Shown here: in pieces, positions 22,635 to 30,679 of the stretch
How the letters are laid out: each line of letters begins with the position of its first letter
Numbering within the stretch: position 1 is the stretch's first letter
The notes under the pieces: model-generated
Told to the model about the DNA's origin: nothing
The model's input: the letters and a program-made list of their open reading frames with translations, nothing else
Databases searched by the model: none
Assembly: GCF_002101705.1 (NCBI RefSeq)
Contig: NZ_LQPC01000043.1
Coordinates: forward strand, 1 to 64,000
Length of the DNA: 64,000 nucleotides
Reading direction: 5' to 3'
From: Mycolicibacterium iranicum
GTDB taxonomy: Bacteria; Actinomycetota; Actinomycetes; Mycobacteriales; Mycobacteriaceae
Translations under genes and position numbers: made by a program

Positions 22635-22645
22635 CGCAACAGCAT

Positions 22646-22695
22646 GCGGCGCGAGCGGCGTCTCCGCGTGCAGACACGCTCGCTCGCGCTGCGAG
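22646..22695. repeat. Intergenic palindromic repeat, copy A
   Basis: Imperfect inverted repeat with arms at 22649-22663 and 22672-22689. Its core CAGACACGCTCGCTCGCG matches copy D at 52264 in 17 of 18 bases. It fills the gap between the pepN stop and the HNH start. See the repeat-family finding. Confidence 0.75.
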
Positions 22696-22698
22696 GGG

Positions 22699-25422
22699 CT
22701 AGCTCACATCGAACTCGCGGGCCCGCAGCGAGCGCTCCACGCCGGCGCGACCTTCGAGGACCAGCCGACGCAACGCGGGCGGCACCTCGGGGTCGGACAG
22801 GAACGTGTCCGCCGCGCTCAACGCGTCCTGGCTGATCTCCCACGACGGGTACAGCCCGACGACCACGGTCTGCGCGACCTCGCTCGAGCGGCGTTCCCAC
22901 ACACCGGAGATCGCGCCGAAATAGCGGTCGCGGAATGGTGCGAGGACCTCACCCTGGCCGGGCTGAACGAAGCCGCCGATGATCGCGCGCGCGGTGATGT
23001 TGGCCAGCGTGTCATCCTCGACGACCTGCTCCCACGCCGCCTGTTTGACGGCCGACTGCGGTCGTGCGGCCCCAGCGGCGGCCGCCTGACGCCGGCCCGC
23101 CGCAGTCGGGTCGTTGGCCGCTTCGGCATCGATGAACGGGGTTTCGGTGCCGTCGGCGTCGATGACGCCGGCACGCGCGAGCGCGGTCACGATCCGCCAC
23201 CGCAGGTCCGTGTCGATCGCCAGGCCGGCCAGGTTCACCGCCGCCGGTTCGTTGTCCAGAAGGGTCTCCAGGACCGCCACGTGGTTGGGTGACAGCACCG
23301 ATGAGCACAACGCGTTGACGAAAGCCAGCTGGTGGTCTGAGCCCGGCTGCGATTCGCGCGCGAGATCGAGCAGAGCGTCGCCGAATGCGGGCCAGCCGTT
23401 CTCTGCGGCCCAGCCCGGGTCGGCATAGGAACCCAGGGCCGTCTGCGCCTGAAGCAGTAGACGCTGCGCGACCCCCACCTCCGTCTCGGCGTGGAGTCCG
23501 CTGATCACCAGTGCGACGAAATCGCGGGCCCGCAGCTCGGCGTCGCGCGTCATCTCCCAGGCCGCTGACCACGCCAGCGTCCGGGGGAGCGGCTCGGCGA
23601 TGTCGGCGATTCGCGTCAAGACTGTCTGCAGCGAGTCGGGGTCGAGCCGCAGCGAGCAGTACGTCAGGTCGTCGTCGTTGAGCAGGATCAGCTTGCCGCG
23701 CGAAACTCCTTGCAGCGCAGGCACTTCGGTGGCTGAGCCCTCGACGTCGAGCTCCTCGCGGTGTACGCGCACCAGCTTTCCGGAGCCGTCGTCGTCATAG
23801 ATCCCGACCGCGAGCCGGTGCACACGTGTCTCGCCCTCGCCCGGCTTGGCGCCGCCCTGGTCGATCGCGAACCGGGTGAACTTGCCGTCCGCGTCGACGT
23901 CGAAATCCGGTCGCAGCGTGTTCAACCCGGTCGTCTTCAGCCATTGCCGGCCCCACCCCGACAGGTCGCGCCCCGACGACTTCTCCAGTGCGCCGAGCAG
24001 GTCGCCGAAGGTGGCATTGCCGAACGCGTGGTCCCGGAAGTAGTCGCGCAGGCCCGCCAGGAATGCCTCGAGCCCGACATAGGCGACCAGCTGCTTGAGG
24101 ACGCTGGCGCCCTTCGCGTAGGTGATGCCGTCGAAGTTCACCTCCACGGCGTGGAGGTCGGGAATGTCGGCGGCCACCGGGTGGGTGGACGGCAACTGGT
24201 CCTGCCGGTAGGCCCATGACTTCTCGACGTTGGCGAACGTCGTCCACGCCTGCGTGTACTCGGTGGCCTCGGCCTGGCACAGCACCGAGGCGAACGTCGC
24301 GAAGGATTCGTTGAGCCACAGGTCATCCCACCACCGCATGGTGACCAGGTCGCCGAACCACATGTGCGCCATCTCGTGCAGCACCGTCTCGGCGCGACGT
24401 TCGTAGGAGTAGCGGGTCACCTTGGACCGGAAGACGTAGTCCTCGAGGAACGTCACCGCGCCCGCGTTCTCCATGGCGCCGGCGTTGAACTCGGGGACGA
24501 AGAGCTGGTCGTACTTGCCGAACGCATACGGCGCGCCGAAGTTGTTGTGGTAGAAGCCAAAACCCTGCTTCGTCTCGGTGAACAACCGCTCTGCGTCCAT
24601 GTACTCGGCCAGAGATTTGCGGCAGAAGATGCCGAGCGGGATGTCACCGTGGTCGTCGGAGTACACGTCGTCCCAGCGGGCGTAGGGCCCGGCGATCAAC
24701 GCGACCAGGTATGTACTCATCCGGGGGGTGGCTTTGAACGTGTGACGTTTGGCGGGTCCCGCGTGTTCGAGGATGCGGTAGAGGTCGGCCTCGACGGTCC
24801 GCTGGGACAGGGCGAGCTCGTCGGCGATCTGGTTGACCGACTTTCCGGCCTCCGACAGCGCGGCAATCTTCTTTTCCCGCTCGGTGACCGGCAACCACCC
24901 GTCGGCGACATCGAGCGTGGCTCCGTTGGAGATGACCTCCCAGTGCGCGGGCGCGGTCACGGTGACGTCGAAGGCCGCCTTCAGATCCGGCTGATCGAAA
25001 CACGCGAACATCCGTTTGGCATCGGCGGTTTCGAACTGGGAGTAGAGGTACACCTCGTCGTCCACCGGGTCCACGAACCGGTGCAGGCCTTCGCCGGTGT
25101 TCGAGTACAGGCAGTCTGCGTCGACGACGAGCGTGTTGTGTGCTGCCAGGCCCTTCAGGGGGATGCCCGTCGACTCGTCGTACCCGGAGACGTCGATGTC
25201 GACGCCGTTCAGGACGGCGCTGCGCACGCGCTCGGCCGCGAGGTCGATGTAGGTGTCGGCACCGGCGAGCGCGTCGAATTCGACGGTCGTCACCGACCGG
25301 AACGTTCGCTCACTCGGTTTGCCGTTGGCATCGGTCAGGTCCAGCGCGATGCGGTAGCTGTCGACGGTCACGAGAGCGGCGCGCTCGGCGGCCTGGTCAC
25401 GGGTCAGGTTAGGTAGTGCCAC
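22699..25422 (-). CDS. pepN: Aminopeptidase N (M1 family) with inserted helix-turn-helix
   Basis: A 907-aa zinc aminopeptidase that releases N-terminal residues from peptides. The substrate motif GAMEN is at 315-319; the zinc site is HEMAH at 349-353 with the third ligand Glu372 (HExxHx18E). GTG 25422 (VALPNLTRDQAAERAAL) matches the family N-terminus. The protein is about 46 residues longer than M. tuberculosis PepN (861 aa, from memory). The excess is accounted for by residues about 177-225, which read as a LuxR-type helix-turn-helix (VTEREKKIAAL, then LSQRTVEADLYRILEHAG). They sit between SNGATLDVADG and HTFKATPRMSTYL, a beta-hairpin turn of the N-terminal domain. The frame is intact, so the enzyme is probably active. 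Confidence 0.95.
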   Translation of the reverse strand: MALPNLTRDQAAERAALVTVDSYRIALDLTDANGKPSERTFRSVTTVEFDALAGADTYIDLAAERVRSAVLNGVDIDVSGYDESTGIPLKGLAAHNTLVVDADCLYSNTGEGLHRFVDPVDDEVYLYSQFETADAKRMFACFDQPDLKAAFDVTVTAPAHWEVISNGATLDVADGWLPVTEREKKIAALSEAGKSVNQIADELALSQRTVEADLYRILEHAGPAKRHTFKATPRMSTYLVALIAGPYARWDDVYSDDHGDIPLGIFCRKSLAEYMDAERLFTETKQGFGFYHNNFGAPYAFGKYDQLFVPEFNAGAMENAGAVTFLEDYVFRSKVTRYSYERRAETVLHEMAHMWFGDLVTMRWWDDLWLNESFATFASVLCQAEATEYTQAWTTFANVEKSWAYRQDQLPSTHPVAADIPDLHAVEVNFDGITYAKGASVLKQLVAYVGLEAFLAGLRDYFRDHAFGNATFGDLLGALEKSSGRDLSGWGRQWLKTTGLNTLRPDFDVDADGKFTRFAIDQGGAKPGEGETRVHRLAVGIYDDDGSGKLVRVHREELDVEGSATEVPALQGVSRGKLILLNDDDLTYCSLRLDPDSLQTVLTRIADIAEPLPRTLAWSAAWEMTRDAELRARDFVALVISGLHAETEVGVAQRLLLQAQTALGSYADPGWAAENGWPAFGDALLDLARESQPGSDHQLAFVNALCSSVLSPNHVAVLETLLDNEPAAVNLAGLAIDTDLRWRIVTALARAGVIDADGTETPFIDAEAANDPTAAGRRQAAAAGAARPQSAVKQAAWEQVVEDDTLANITARAIIGGFVQPGQGEVLAPFRDRYFGAISGVWERRSSEVAQTVVVGLYPSWEISQDALSAADTFLSDPEVPPALRRLVLEGRAGVERSLRAREFDVS

Positions 25423-25445
25423 GCTGGTCAACACTAGCCCCGAAC

Positions 25446-25472
25446 GGGAACACAGGCTGACGGTGCATGGTT
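25446..25472 (+). promoter_or_regulatory. SigH-type promoter for the mycothiol reductase gene
   Basis: GGGAACA at 25446-25452, a 16-base spacer and GGTT at 25469-25472 agree with the SigH consensus (GGGAAYA, 16-17 bases, cGTT). The gene behind it is the homologue of Rv2466c, a known SigH-regulon member. Transcription would start near 25479, leaving a leader of about 40 bases with GAAAGGA before ATG 25518. Confidence 0.65.
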
Positions 25473-25517
25473 GTCCCGGACGGTAGTGCGTCCACAATTC
25501 GTCGAAAGGATCTTCAG

Positions 25518-26138
25518 ATGGCCGATAGGGATGTCGCCGGTTTCTGGTTCGACCCGCTGTGCCCGTGGTGTTGGATCACCTCGCGCTGGATTCTCGAGGT
25601 GGAGAAAGTGCGTGACGTCGACGTCGACTTCCGGGTCATGAGCCTGGCGGTGCTCAACGAGGGCCGCGATCTGCCTGACGAATACAAGGAGATGATGAAG
25701 ACGGCGTGGGGGCCGGTGCGTGTGGCCATCGCCGCCGAACAGCTCAAGGGACGCGAAATCCTGCGGCCGCTGTACACCGCGATGGGGACACGGATCCACA
25801 ACCAGAACTATCGGGAGACCGACCCGAAATTCGAGAAGGTCATCAAAGAGTCGCTCGAAGAGGTTGGCCTACCTGCCGAGCTCGCCGAGGCTGCAACGAC
25901 CGACAAGTACGACGACGCGCTGCGCAAGAGCCATCACGAGGGCATGGACGCCGTCGGCGACGACGTGGGCACCCCGACGATCCACGTCAACGGTGTCGCA
26001 TTCTTCGGCCCCGTGCTCTCGAAGATCCCGCGCGGTGAGGAAGCAGGGAAGCTGTGGGATGCCTCGGTGATCTTCGCGGCCTACCCCCACTTCTGGGAAC
26101 TCAAGCGCACCCGCACCGAGCCACCCACCTTCGACTGA
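25518..26138 (+). CDS. Mycothiol-dependent DsbA-like oxidoreductase (Rv2466c-like)
   Basis: A 206-aa thioredoxin-fold protein with active site Cys15-Pro-Trp-Cys18 near the N-terminus and a helical insertion typical of DsbA/FrnE. The family reduces disulfides and mycothiol-mixed disulfides in the cytoplasm, and in M. tuberculosis it activates thienopyrimidine prodrugs. GTPTIHVNGVAFFGP contains the cis-Pro loop. ATG 25518 follows GAAAGGA. A SigH-like promoter lies upstream, divergent from pepN. It converges on the next gene with one base between stop codons. Confidence 0.93.
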   Translation: MADRDVAGFWFDPLCPWCWITSRWILEVEKVRDVDVDFRVMSLAVLNEGRDLPDEYKEMMKTAWGPVRVAIAAEQLKGREILRPLYTAMGTRIHNQNYRETDPKFEKVIKESLEEVGLPAELAEAATTDKYDDALRKSHHEGMDAVGDDVGTPTIHVNGVAFFGPVLSKIPRGEEAGKLWDASVIFAAYPHFWELKRTRTEPPTFD

Positions 26139-26139
26139 G

Positions 26140-26778
26140 TCAGGGGCGCGGCCCCCACACCTTGTTGGATCGCTCGGTGTCCAGGCGGTAGTCGGTGACA
26201 CGAATGTCGAACAGCCGCGTGCCGAGATCGCCTGCGCGCGACACCGGGTCGGACGGGTCGTGCACGATCTCGCCGCGGCTGTTGGCGTTGCCGACGACCA
26301 CCCCAACGAGTTCCTGCTGCAAATAGCGGGTCAGTTCGTGAAACTGCGCGATGACGCCCTGGGTCGCGCCGACGTAACTCTCCTCGCAGGAGATGAGTAC
26401 GCCGATTCTCTTGTTCGTGATTCCGCTGATCACCAGGTCTTGCTGAGGGGCGCTGTTCGCCGTGTAGCAGAACAACCGGTCGAACACCGTCTTGAGCCGG
26501 CCCGGCATGCCGTAGAAGTACAGCGGCATCGCATAGATGACGCCGTCGGCGGTCAGCAGGTGTTCGAGAAGCAACTCCTCGTAGCGATCGTCGAGCGAGC
26601 AGCGGCCGTCGGTGAGTCGACACCGTCGGCAGTTGCCGAGCATCCGGTCGACGTACTCGTCGAGGAAGAGATGTTCGACGTCGTGGCCCGACGAGCGCGC
26701 GCCGTCACCGGCGGCGCGCGCCAGAAGGTGGGAGTTACCGTCTTCGCGCGGGCTGGCGCTGAGAATCAGAACCTTCAT
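26140..26778 (-). CDS. NAD(P)H-dependent FMN reductase / flavodoxin-like protein
   Basis: A 212-aa flavodoxin-fold protein. The N-terminal MKVLILSASPREDGNSH is the FMN phosphate-binding loop, and AMPLYFYGMPGRLKTVFDR is the typical isoalloxazine-contact region. A Cys-rich segment, GNCRRCRLTDGRC (about 50-62), resembles iron-sulfur flavoproteins but has only three Cys, so a cluster is doubtful. The electron acceptor is unknown. ATG 26778 matches the family start. It converges on the mycothiol reductase gene and diverges from the deaminase gene across 241 bases in which I see no further gene. Confidence 0.82.
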   Translation of the reverse strand: MKVLILSASPREDGNSHLLARAAGDGARSSGHDVEHLFLDEYVDRMLGNCRRCRLTDGRCSLDDRYEELLLEHLLTADGVIYAMPLYFYGMPGRLKTVFDRLFCYTANSAPQQDLVISGITNKRIGVLISCEESYVGATQGVIAQFHELTRYLQQELVGVVVGNANSRGEIVHDPSDPVSRAGDLGTRLFDIRVTDYRLDTERSNKVWGPRP

Positions 26779-27019
26779 GCTGGCGTGCAACCTCGCGGGC
26801 CGCGCGATTGTTTCCGGCACGTTGACTCGGGTTGCGGCGCGGCATGTTCGGGGTGACGGTTGGGTGATGGCTGAGGCGGAAACTGCGGCGGCGGGCACCC
26901 GTGGCTCTGGATGGTGCTTCGTCGGCCCGTACCGACGCCGCGGGCGATATCACGTTCCTTCTGCGTGCCGGAGCCCCATACTGGGTGCTGTGTCGCTCGC
27001 AGATCAAGGCAGAACAGGT

Positions 27020-27463
27020 ATGAACTCACCGGAGCAGATGCTCGACGTCGCCGTCGAGGAGGCCCGAAAAGGGTTGGCGGAGGGCGGGATACCGATCGGG
27101 GCGGCATTGTTCTCAGCCGATGGCGCGCTGCTGGGCAGCGGTCACAACCGTCGAGTGCAGCTCGACGACCCGTCCATCCACGCCGAAACGGACGCGTTCC
27201 GGAACGCGGGGCGGCAACGCGGATACCGTTCGACGACGATGGTGACCACGCTGTCGCCGTGCTGGTACTGCAGCGGACTGGTGCGTCAGTTCAACATCGG
27301 CGCGGTGGTGATCGGCGAGAGCCAGACCTTCACCGGTGGCCACGACTGGCTTGCCGAAAACGGTGTGAAGATCACCGTTCTCGATGACGAACGCTGCGTG
27401 ACGTTGATGCGCGAGTTCATCGCGGACAACCCGGACTTATGGGCGGAGGATATCGGAGAGTGA
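27020..27463 (+). CDS. Cytosine/nucleoside deaminase family protein
   Basis: A 147-aa zinc deaminase. His54-Ala-Glu56 and SPCWYC (Cys81, Cys84) are the three zinc ligands and the proton-shuttling Glu. Overall it resembles yeast-type cytosine deaminase (TLSPCWYCSGLVRQFNI, VIGESQTFTGG). Expected reaction: hydrolytic deamination of a pyrimidine or related base. ATG 27020 follows AAGGCAGAACAGG. It overlaps the next gene by GTGA, so the deaminase and the 2OG-type oxygenase are made together. Confidence 0.88.
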   Translation: MNSPEQMLDVAVEEARKGLAEGGIPIGAALFSADGALLGSGHNRRVQLDDPSIHAETDAFRNAGRQRGYRSTTMVTTLSPCWYCSGLVRQFNIGAVVIGESQTFTGGHDWLAENGVKITVLDDERCVTLMREFIADNPDLWAEDIGE

Positions 27464-28413
27464 TTGCGAAGGTTGATCTTTCGCGTTGGCGAGGTGGGGG
27501 TGCCGACGCGGCCGCAGTCTCCGCGGAGGTCGATGCCGGTCTGCAGAGCGCGGGCTTCATCCTGGTGACCGGTCACGGGGTCGACGCCTCGCTTGCGCGC
27601 GACGTCCGCGCCGCGTCACGGGAATTCTTCGCGTTACCCCAGCACAGCAAGGCGGCGTACTCGGTGCCCGTGGGGGGACGCGGGTGGATCGGCCCGGGTG
27701 CCGAGGCGAACGCCTACGCCGAGGGGACCGAGACGCCACCGGATCTCAAAGAGAGCTTCAGCCTGGGCGCGGAGACAGCGACCGGTGATCCCGAGGTCGA
27801 TCGAATCTGGTTCGCGCCCAACGTATGGCCGAGCGAGGTGCCCGACTTGCAAGGTTTGGTCGGCGAGTACGCCGCGCAGATGCGGCGCGTGGCCGATGAG
27901 CTCTTGACGCTGTTCGCCCATGCGCTCAAGCTGTCGGTGAACCCGTTCGCCGAGTTGGCCAGCAGGCCCACCTGGACGATGAACATCAACCACTACCCGC
28001 CCGTGAGTGTGGTCGGTGAACCGGAACCGGGTCAGTTCCGCATCGGACCGCACACCGACTTCGGCACGGTCACGATCCTCGACCGCGAACCCGGCGCCGG
28101 CGGACTTCAGGTGTACTCCGAGGACGGCGGCTGGGAGGATGCGCCCTACGACCCGGCGGCGTTGACGGTGAACATCGGCGATCTTCTGGAGTATTGGAGC
28201 GGGCGCCGATGGCCGTCGGGACGCCACAGGGTGCTGCCACCCCAGCCGCACGCCCCCGAAGAGGATCTGGTGTCGTTGATCTACTTCTACGAGGCCAACC
28301 ACGACGCACTCGTCACGCCGCTGGGCCCGCCGATCGGCAAGGTGGCAGGGCTTGAGCCGGTGACATGCGCGGACTTCATCAAGGAGCGCCTGGACGCGAT
28401 AACGGTCGGCTGA
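27460..28413 (+). CDS. Isopenicillin N synthase-like 2OG/Fe(II) oxygenase
   Basis: A 317-aa non-heme iron oxygenase. The N-terminal DIOX_N-like part has GFILVTGHGV and REFFALP. The double-stranded beta helix has the iron triad His198-Thr-Asp200 (GPHTDFG) and His256 (SGRHRV). The usual RxS motif that binds the 2-oxoglutarate carboxylate appears as LVS (270-272), so co-substrate use is uncertain. GTG 27460 overlaps the deaminase stop. Coupling to a deaminase suggests a nucleobase or small-heterocycle pathway; this is inference. Confidence 0.82.
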   Translation: MIAKVDLSRWRGGGADAAAVSAEVDAGLQSAGFILVTGHGVDASLARDVRAASREFFALPQHSKAAYSVPVGGRGWIGPGAEANAYAEGTETPPDLKESFSLGAETATGDPEVDRIWFAPNVWPSEVPDLQGLVGEYAAQMRRVADELLTLFAHALKLSVNPFAELASRPTWTMNINHYPPVSVVGEPEPGQFRIGPHTDFGTVTILDREPGAGGLQVYSEDGGWEDAPYDPAALTVNIGDLLEYWSGRRWPSGRHRVLPPQPHAPEEDLVSLIYFYEANHDALVTPLGPPIGKVAGLEPVTCADFIKERLDAITVG

Positions 28414-28461
28414 GCCGACAGTTGAGCTCCCGTCGGTGAGCGCGACGAAAATGTACGGCGA

Positions 28462-28501
28462 GCACCGCGCGTCGCTGGGCAAACACGCGCGCTCGCGGTG
28501 C
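28462..28501. repeat. Intergenic palindromic repeat, copy B
   Basis: Arms GCACCGCG (28462-28469) and CGCGGTGC (28494-28501). The right-hand 21 bases from 28483 are identical to those from 52267 in copy D. It lies just before the ribosome-binding site of rpiB. Confidence 0.75.
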
Positions 28502-28525
28502 AGAGCCGGAGGTATGGTTGCCGCC

Positions 28526-28999
28526 ATGCGCGTCTACGTTGGGGCTGACCACGCCGGATTCGAGTTCAAGCAGACCATCATCGACCACCTCACACAGGCA
28601 GGTCACGAGCCGATCGACTGCGGGGCGTACACCTACGACGCCGAGGACGACTATCCGGCGTTCTGCATCGCCGCCGCAGAGAAGACGGTCGCCGACCCCG
28701 GCAGCCTCGGCATCGTGCTCGGCGGTTCCGGGAACGGCGAGCAGATCGCCGCGAACAAGGTGCCGGGCGCCCGCTGCGCGTTGGCCTGGAGCACCGAGAC
28801 CGCGACGCTGGCCCGTGAGCACAACAACGCGCAGCTGGTCGGCATCGGTGGCCGCATGCATACCACCGAAGAGGCGTTGGCGATCGTCGATGCGTTCCTG
28901 ACCGCGAAGTGGTCGGAAGCGCCGCGCCACCAGCGCCGCATCGACATCCTCGCCGAATACGAGAAGACGCACGTCGCGCCGCCCGTTCCCGGCGCCTGA
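28526..28999 (+). CDS. rpiB: Ribose-5-phosphate isomerase B
   Basis: A 157-aa RpiB/LacAB family isomerase interconverting ribose-5-phosphate and ribulose-5-phosphate. MRVYVGADHAGFEFK, IVLGGSGNGEQIAANK (active-site Gly/Ser loop) and CALAWSTETATLAREHNNAQ are diagnostic. The mycobacterial enzyme uses an active-site Glu in this loop (GNGEQ) where other RpiBs use Cys, and Glu is present here. ATG 28526 is used; ATG 28514 lies only one base after GGAGG. It corresponds to Rv2465c. Confidence 0.95.
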   Translation: MRVYVGADHAGFEFKQTIIDHLTQAGHEPIDCGAYTYDAEDDYPAFCIAAAEKTVADPGSLGIVLGGSGNGEQIAANKVPGARCALAWSTETATLAREHNNAQLVGIGGRMHTTEEALAIVDAFLTAKWSEAPRHQRRIDILAEYEKTHVAPPVPGA

Positions 29000-29089
29000 A
29001 CTCGAACTCGGGCTGCCCGAAGTCCGTAGAAAGGTTCGTCCTCTGCTCACCGATCGGCAGGTGGAGGTCTTGCGCACACATCCTTAGCG

Positions 29090-29124
29090 GATGCATCGAT
29101 AAACCGGTGTCTATACGATGCGTC
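29090..29124 (+). promoter_or_regulatory. Inverted repeat and putative leaderless promoter
   Basis: GATGCATCG at 29090-29098 and CGATGCGTC at 29116-29124 form an inverted repeat with one mismatch, extended inward by ATA/TAT. TACGAT (29114-29119) fits a mycobacterial -10 (TANNNT) and would start transcription at or near ATG 29126, giving a leaderless mRNA. The repeat could be an operator over the promoter. Inference only. Confidence 0.4.
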
Positions 29125-29125
29125 G

Positions 29126-30667
29126 ATGACGGTGTGGATCAGCCGGCGGCCAGAGGCGGACGTCGGCAACGAGCTCGCCGAAAGCCGGAGTGGCCCAGGA
29201 CTGTTGGCAGGAATCCGGCTGGCCGTCAGCGACGACATCGACGTCGCGGGTCGGGCGACCACCGCGGGCTGCTCGGAGTTCGCCGATATCCCTGACTCCG
29301 ATGCCGCGGCCGTCGCCGCCCTGCGCGCCGAGGGTGCTGTACTCGTCGGCAAGACGAATCTCGACCAGTTCGCCACTGCGGTCGCCGTGGCCACCGGCGA
29401 AACCGACATCGCTGTGTCGACCGACACCGCGGGATCCGGACTGGTGGCAGCGGGACTGCAAGGGATCGTCGGGATCAAACCCACCCGTAGCGTCATCAGC
29501 CACGACGACGGTGTGCCGACGTGCGAATCCTATGATTGCAGCACTATTTTCGCGCCGGGACTGCGGCTTGCCGACACGGCGACGGCAGTTCTGGCCGCAT
29601 CGGCTCCGGGCCGCTCGTGGCCGGCGGACACCACATTGGCCGCGTCGTCATCGCCGGTGGTGGCGATCCCCGACGAGCTGCCACACCTCGACCGGCAGTG
29701 GCGCGCGGCCTTCGACGAGGCCGTGACACGCCTGCAGGCGTGCGGAGTTCGTATCGTCACCGTCGGATTCGCGCCGTTCCTGGCCGCGGCCAAGTTGGGC
29801 TACGATGGCGCGCTGGCCAGCGAGAGATATTCTGCGATAACGCAATTCATCGACGTGCATCCCGCTGTGGCGCTCGACCCCACCGTGCGTGACATCATCG
29901 CCGCCGCACGCGACATCCCGGCGCATCGGCTGATCGCTGAGCGCACTGAAGTGCGGCGGCTGCAGAAGCTGGCGATGAAATCTCTCGCCGGCGCCGCCGC
30001 GCTGCTGGTACCGACCGCGCCGACGCACCCGAGCATCGCCGAGGTCGAAGGCGACCCGGTGGGGGTGAACGAGCGGCTCGGCACCTACACGGACTTCTGC
30101 AACTTGTTCGACATGTGCGGCGTGGCGGTCCCGGCCGGAACAGCAGGCGATGCTCAGTTCGGCGTCACCGTGCTGGCGCGCGCGTTCGACGACGCCGTCG
30201 CACTCGACATCGCCGCGCTGTTCACCGACGAGCCCGCGCCCGCGACGCCCTGGCCGCTCGCCGCCGCCGACCATGTCGAACTGGTGGTGTTCGGGGCGCA
30301 TCTGCTCGGCGGCCCGCTGGTCCACCAGCTCACCGATCGTGGGGCGCGCTTCGCCGGGGAGATCACCACAGCACCGCGATACCGAATGACGGCTCTGCCG
30401 ACGACACCGCCCAAACCCGGCGTCACACGGGTCCCCGAGGGCGTCGAGGGCGCCGCGCTGACCGGGCACCGCTGGCTCCTGTCACCAGCGGCACTCGGGC
30501 AGTTCCTCGCCGAACTACCCGCGCCCATGCAACTCGGCAAGGTCGAATTCGCCGACGGCAGCTGGCGGACCGCCTTCGGATGCGACGCCGCCGTGCCCGG
30601 CGAGGACATCAGCAGTCACGGCAGCTGGACCAACGCTCTCGCGGCAGGAGCGGTGCGACAGGCCTGA
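29126..30667 (+). CDS. Allophanate-hydrolase-like protein lacking amidase catalytic residues
   Basis: A 513-aa protein with an amidase-signature N-terminal domain (about 25-380) and the gamma-glutamylcyclotransferase-like C-terminal domain of AtzF-type allophanate hydrolases (about 390-510; FGAHLLGGPLVHQLTDRGAR and MQLGKVEFADG). The amidase core looks degenerate. The usual VKDNIDVAG appears as VSDDIDVAG, so the catalytic Lys is Ser35. GKTNLDQFAT runs almost directly into STDTAGSG (99-105), removing the loop that normally carries GGSSSGS and the cis-Ser. The nucleophile-region motif DTAGSG remains. No urea carboxylase is adjacent. The frame is intact, so it may have a non-hydrolytic role. ATG 29126 may be leaderless. 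Confidence 0.82.
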   Translation: MTVWISRRPEADVGNELAESRSGPGLLAGIRLAVSDDIDVAGRATTAGCSEFADIPDSDAAAVAALRAEGAVLVGKTNLDQFATAVAVATGETDIAVSTDTAGSGLVAAGLQGIVGIKPTRSVISHDDGVPTCESYDCSTIFAPGLRLADTATAVLAASAPGRSWPADTTLAASSSPVVAIPDELPHLDRQWRAAFDEAVTRLQACGVRIVTVGFAPFLAAAKLGYDGALASERYSAITQFIDVHPAVALDPTVRDIIAAARDIPAHRLIAERTEVRRLQKLAMKSLAGAAALLVPTAPTHPSIAEVEGDPVGVNERLGTYTDFCNLFDMCGVAVPAGTAGDAQFGVTVLARAFDDAVALDIAALFTDEPAPATPWPLAAADHVELVVFGAHLLGGPLVHQLTDRGARFAGEITTAPRYRMTALPTTPPKPGVTRVPEGVEGAALTGHRWLLSPAALGQFLAELPAPMQLGKVEFADGSWRTAFGCDAAVPGEDISSHGSWTNALAAGAVRQA

Positions 30668-30679
30668 CAGACTGGGCGG

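Noticed and set aside
22242..25422. Possibility that the pepN insert is a frameshift or assembly artefact
   Set aside because: The reading frame is continuous on both sides with family-conserved sequence, and the insert itself has a coherent HTH pattern, so an in-frame insertion is the simpler reading.
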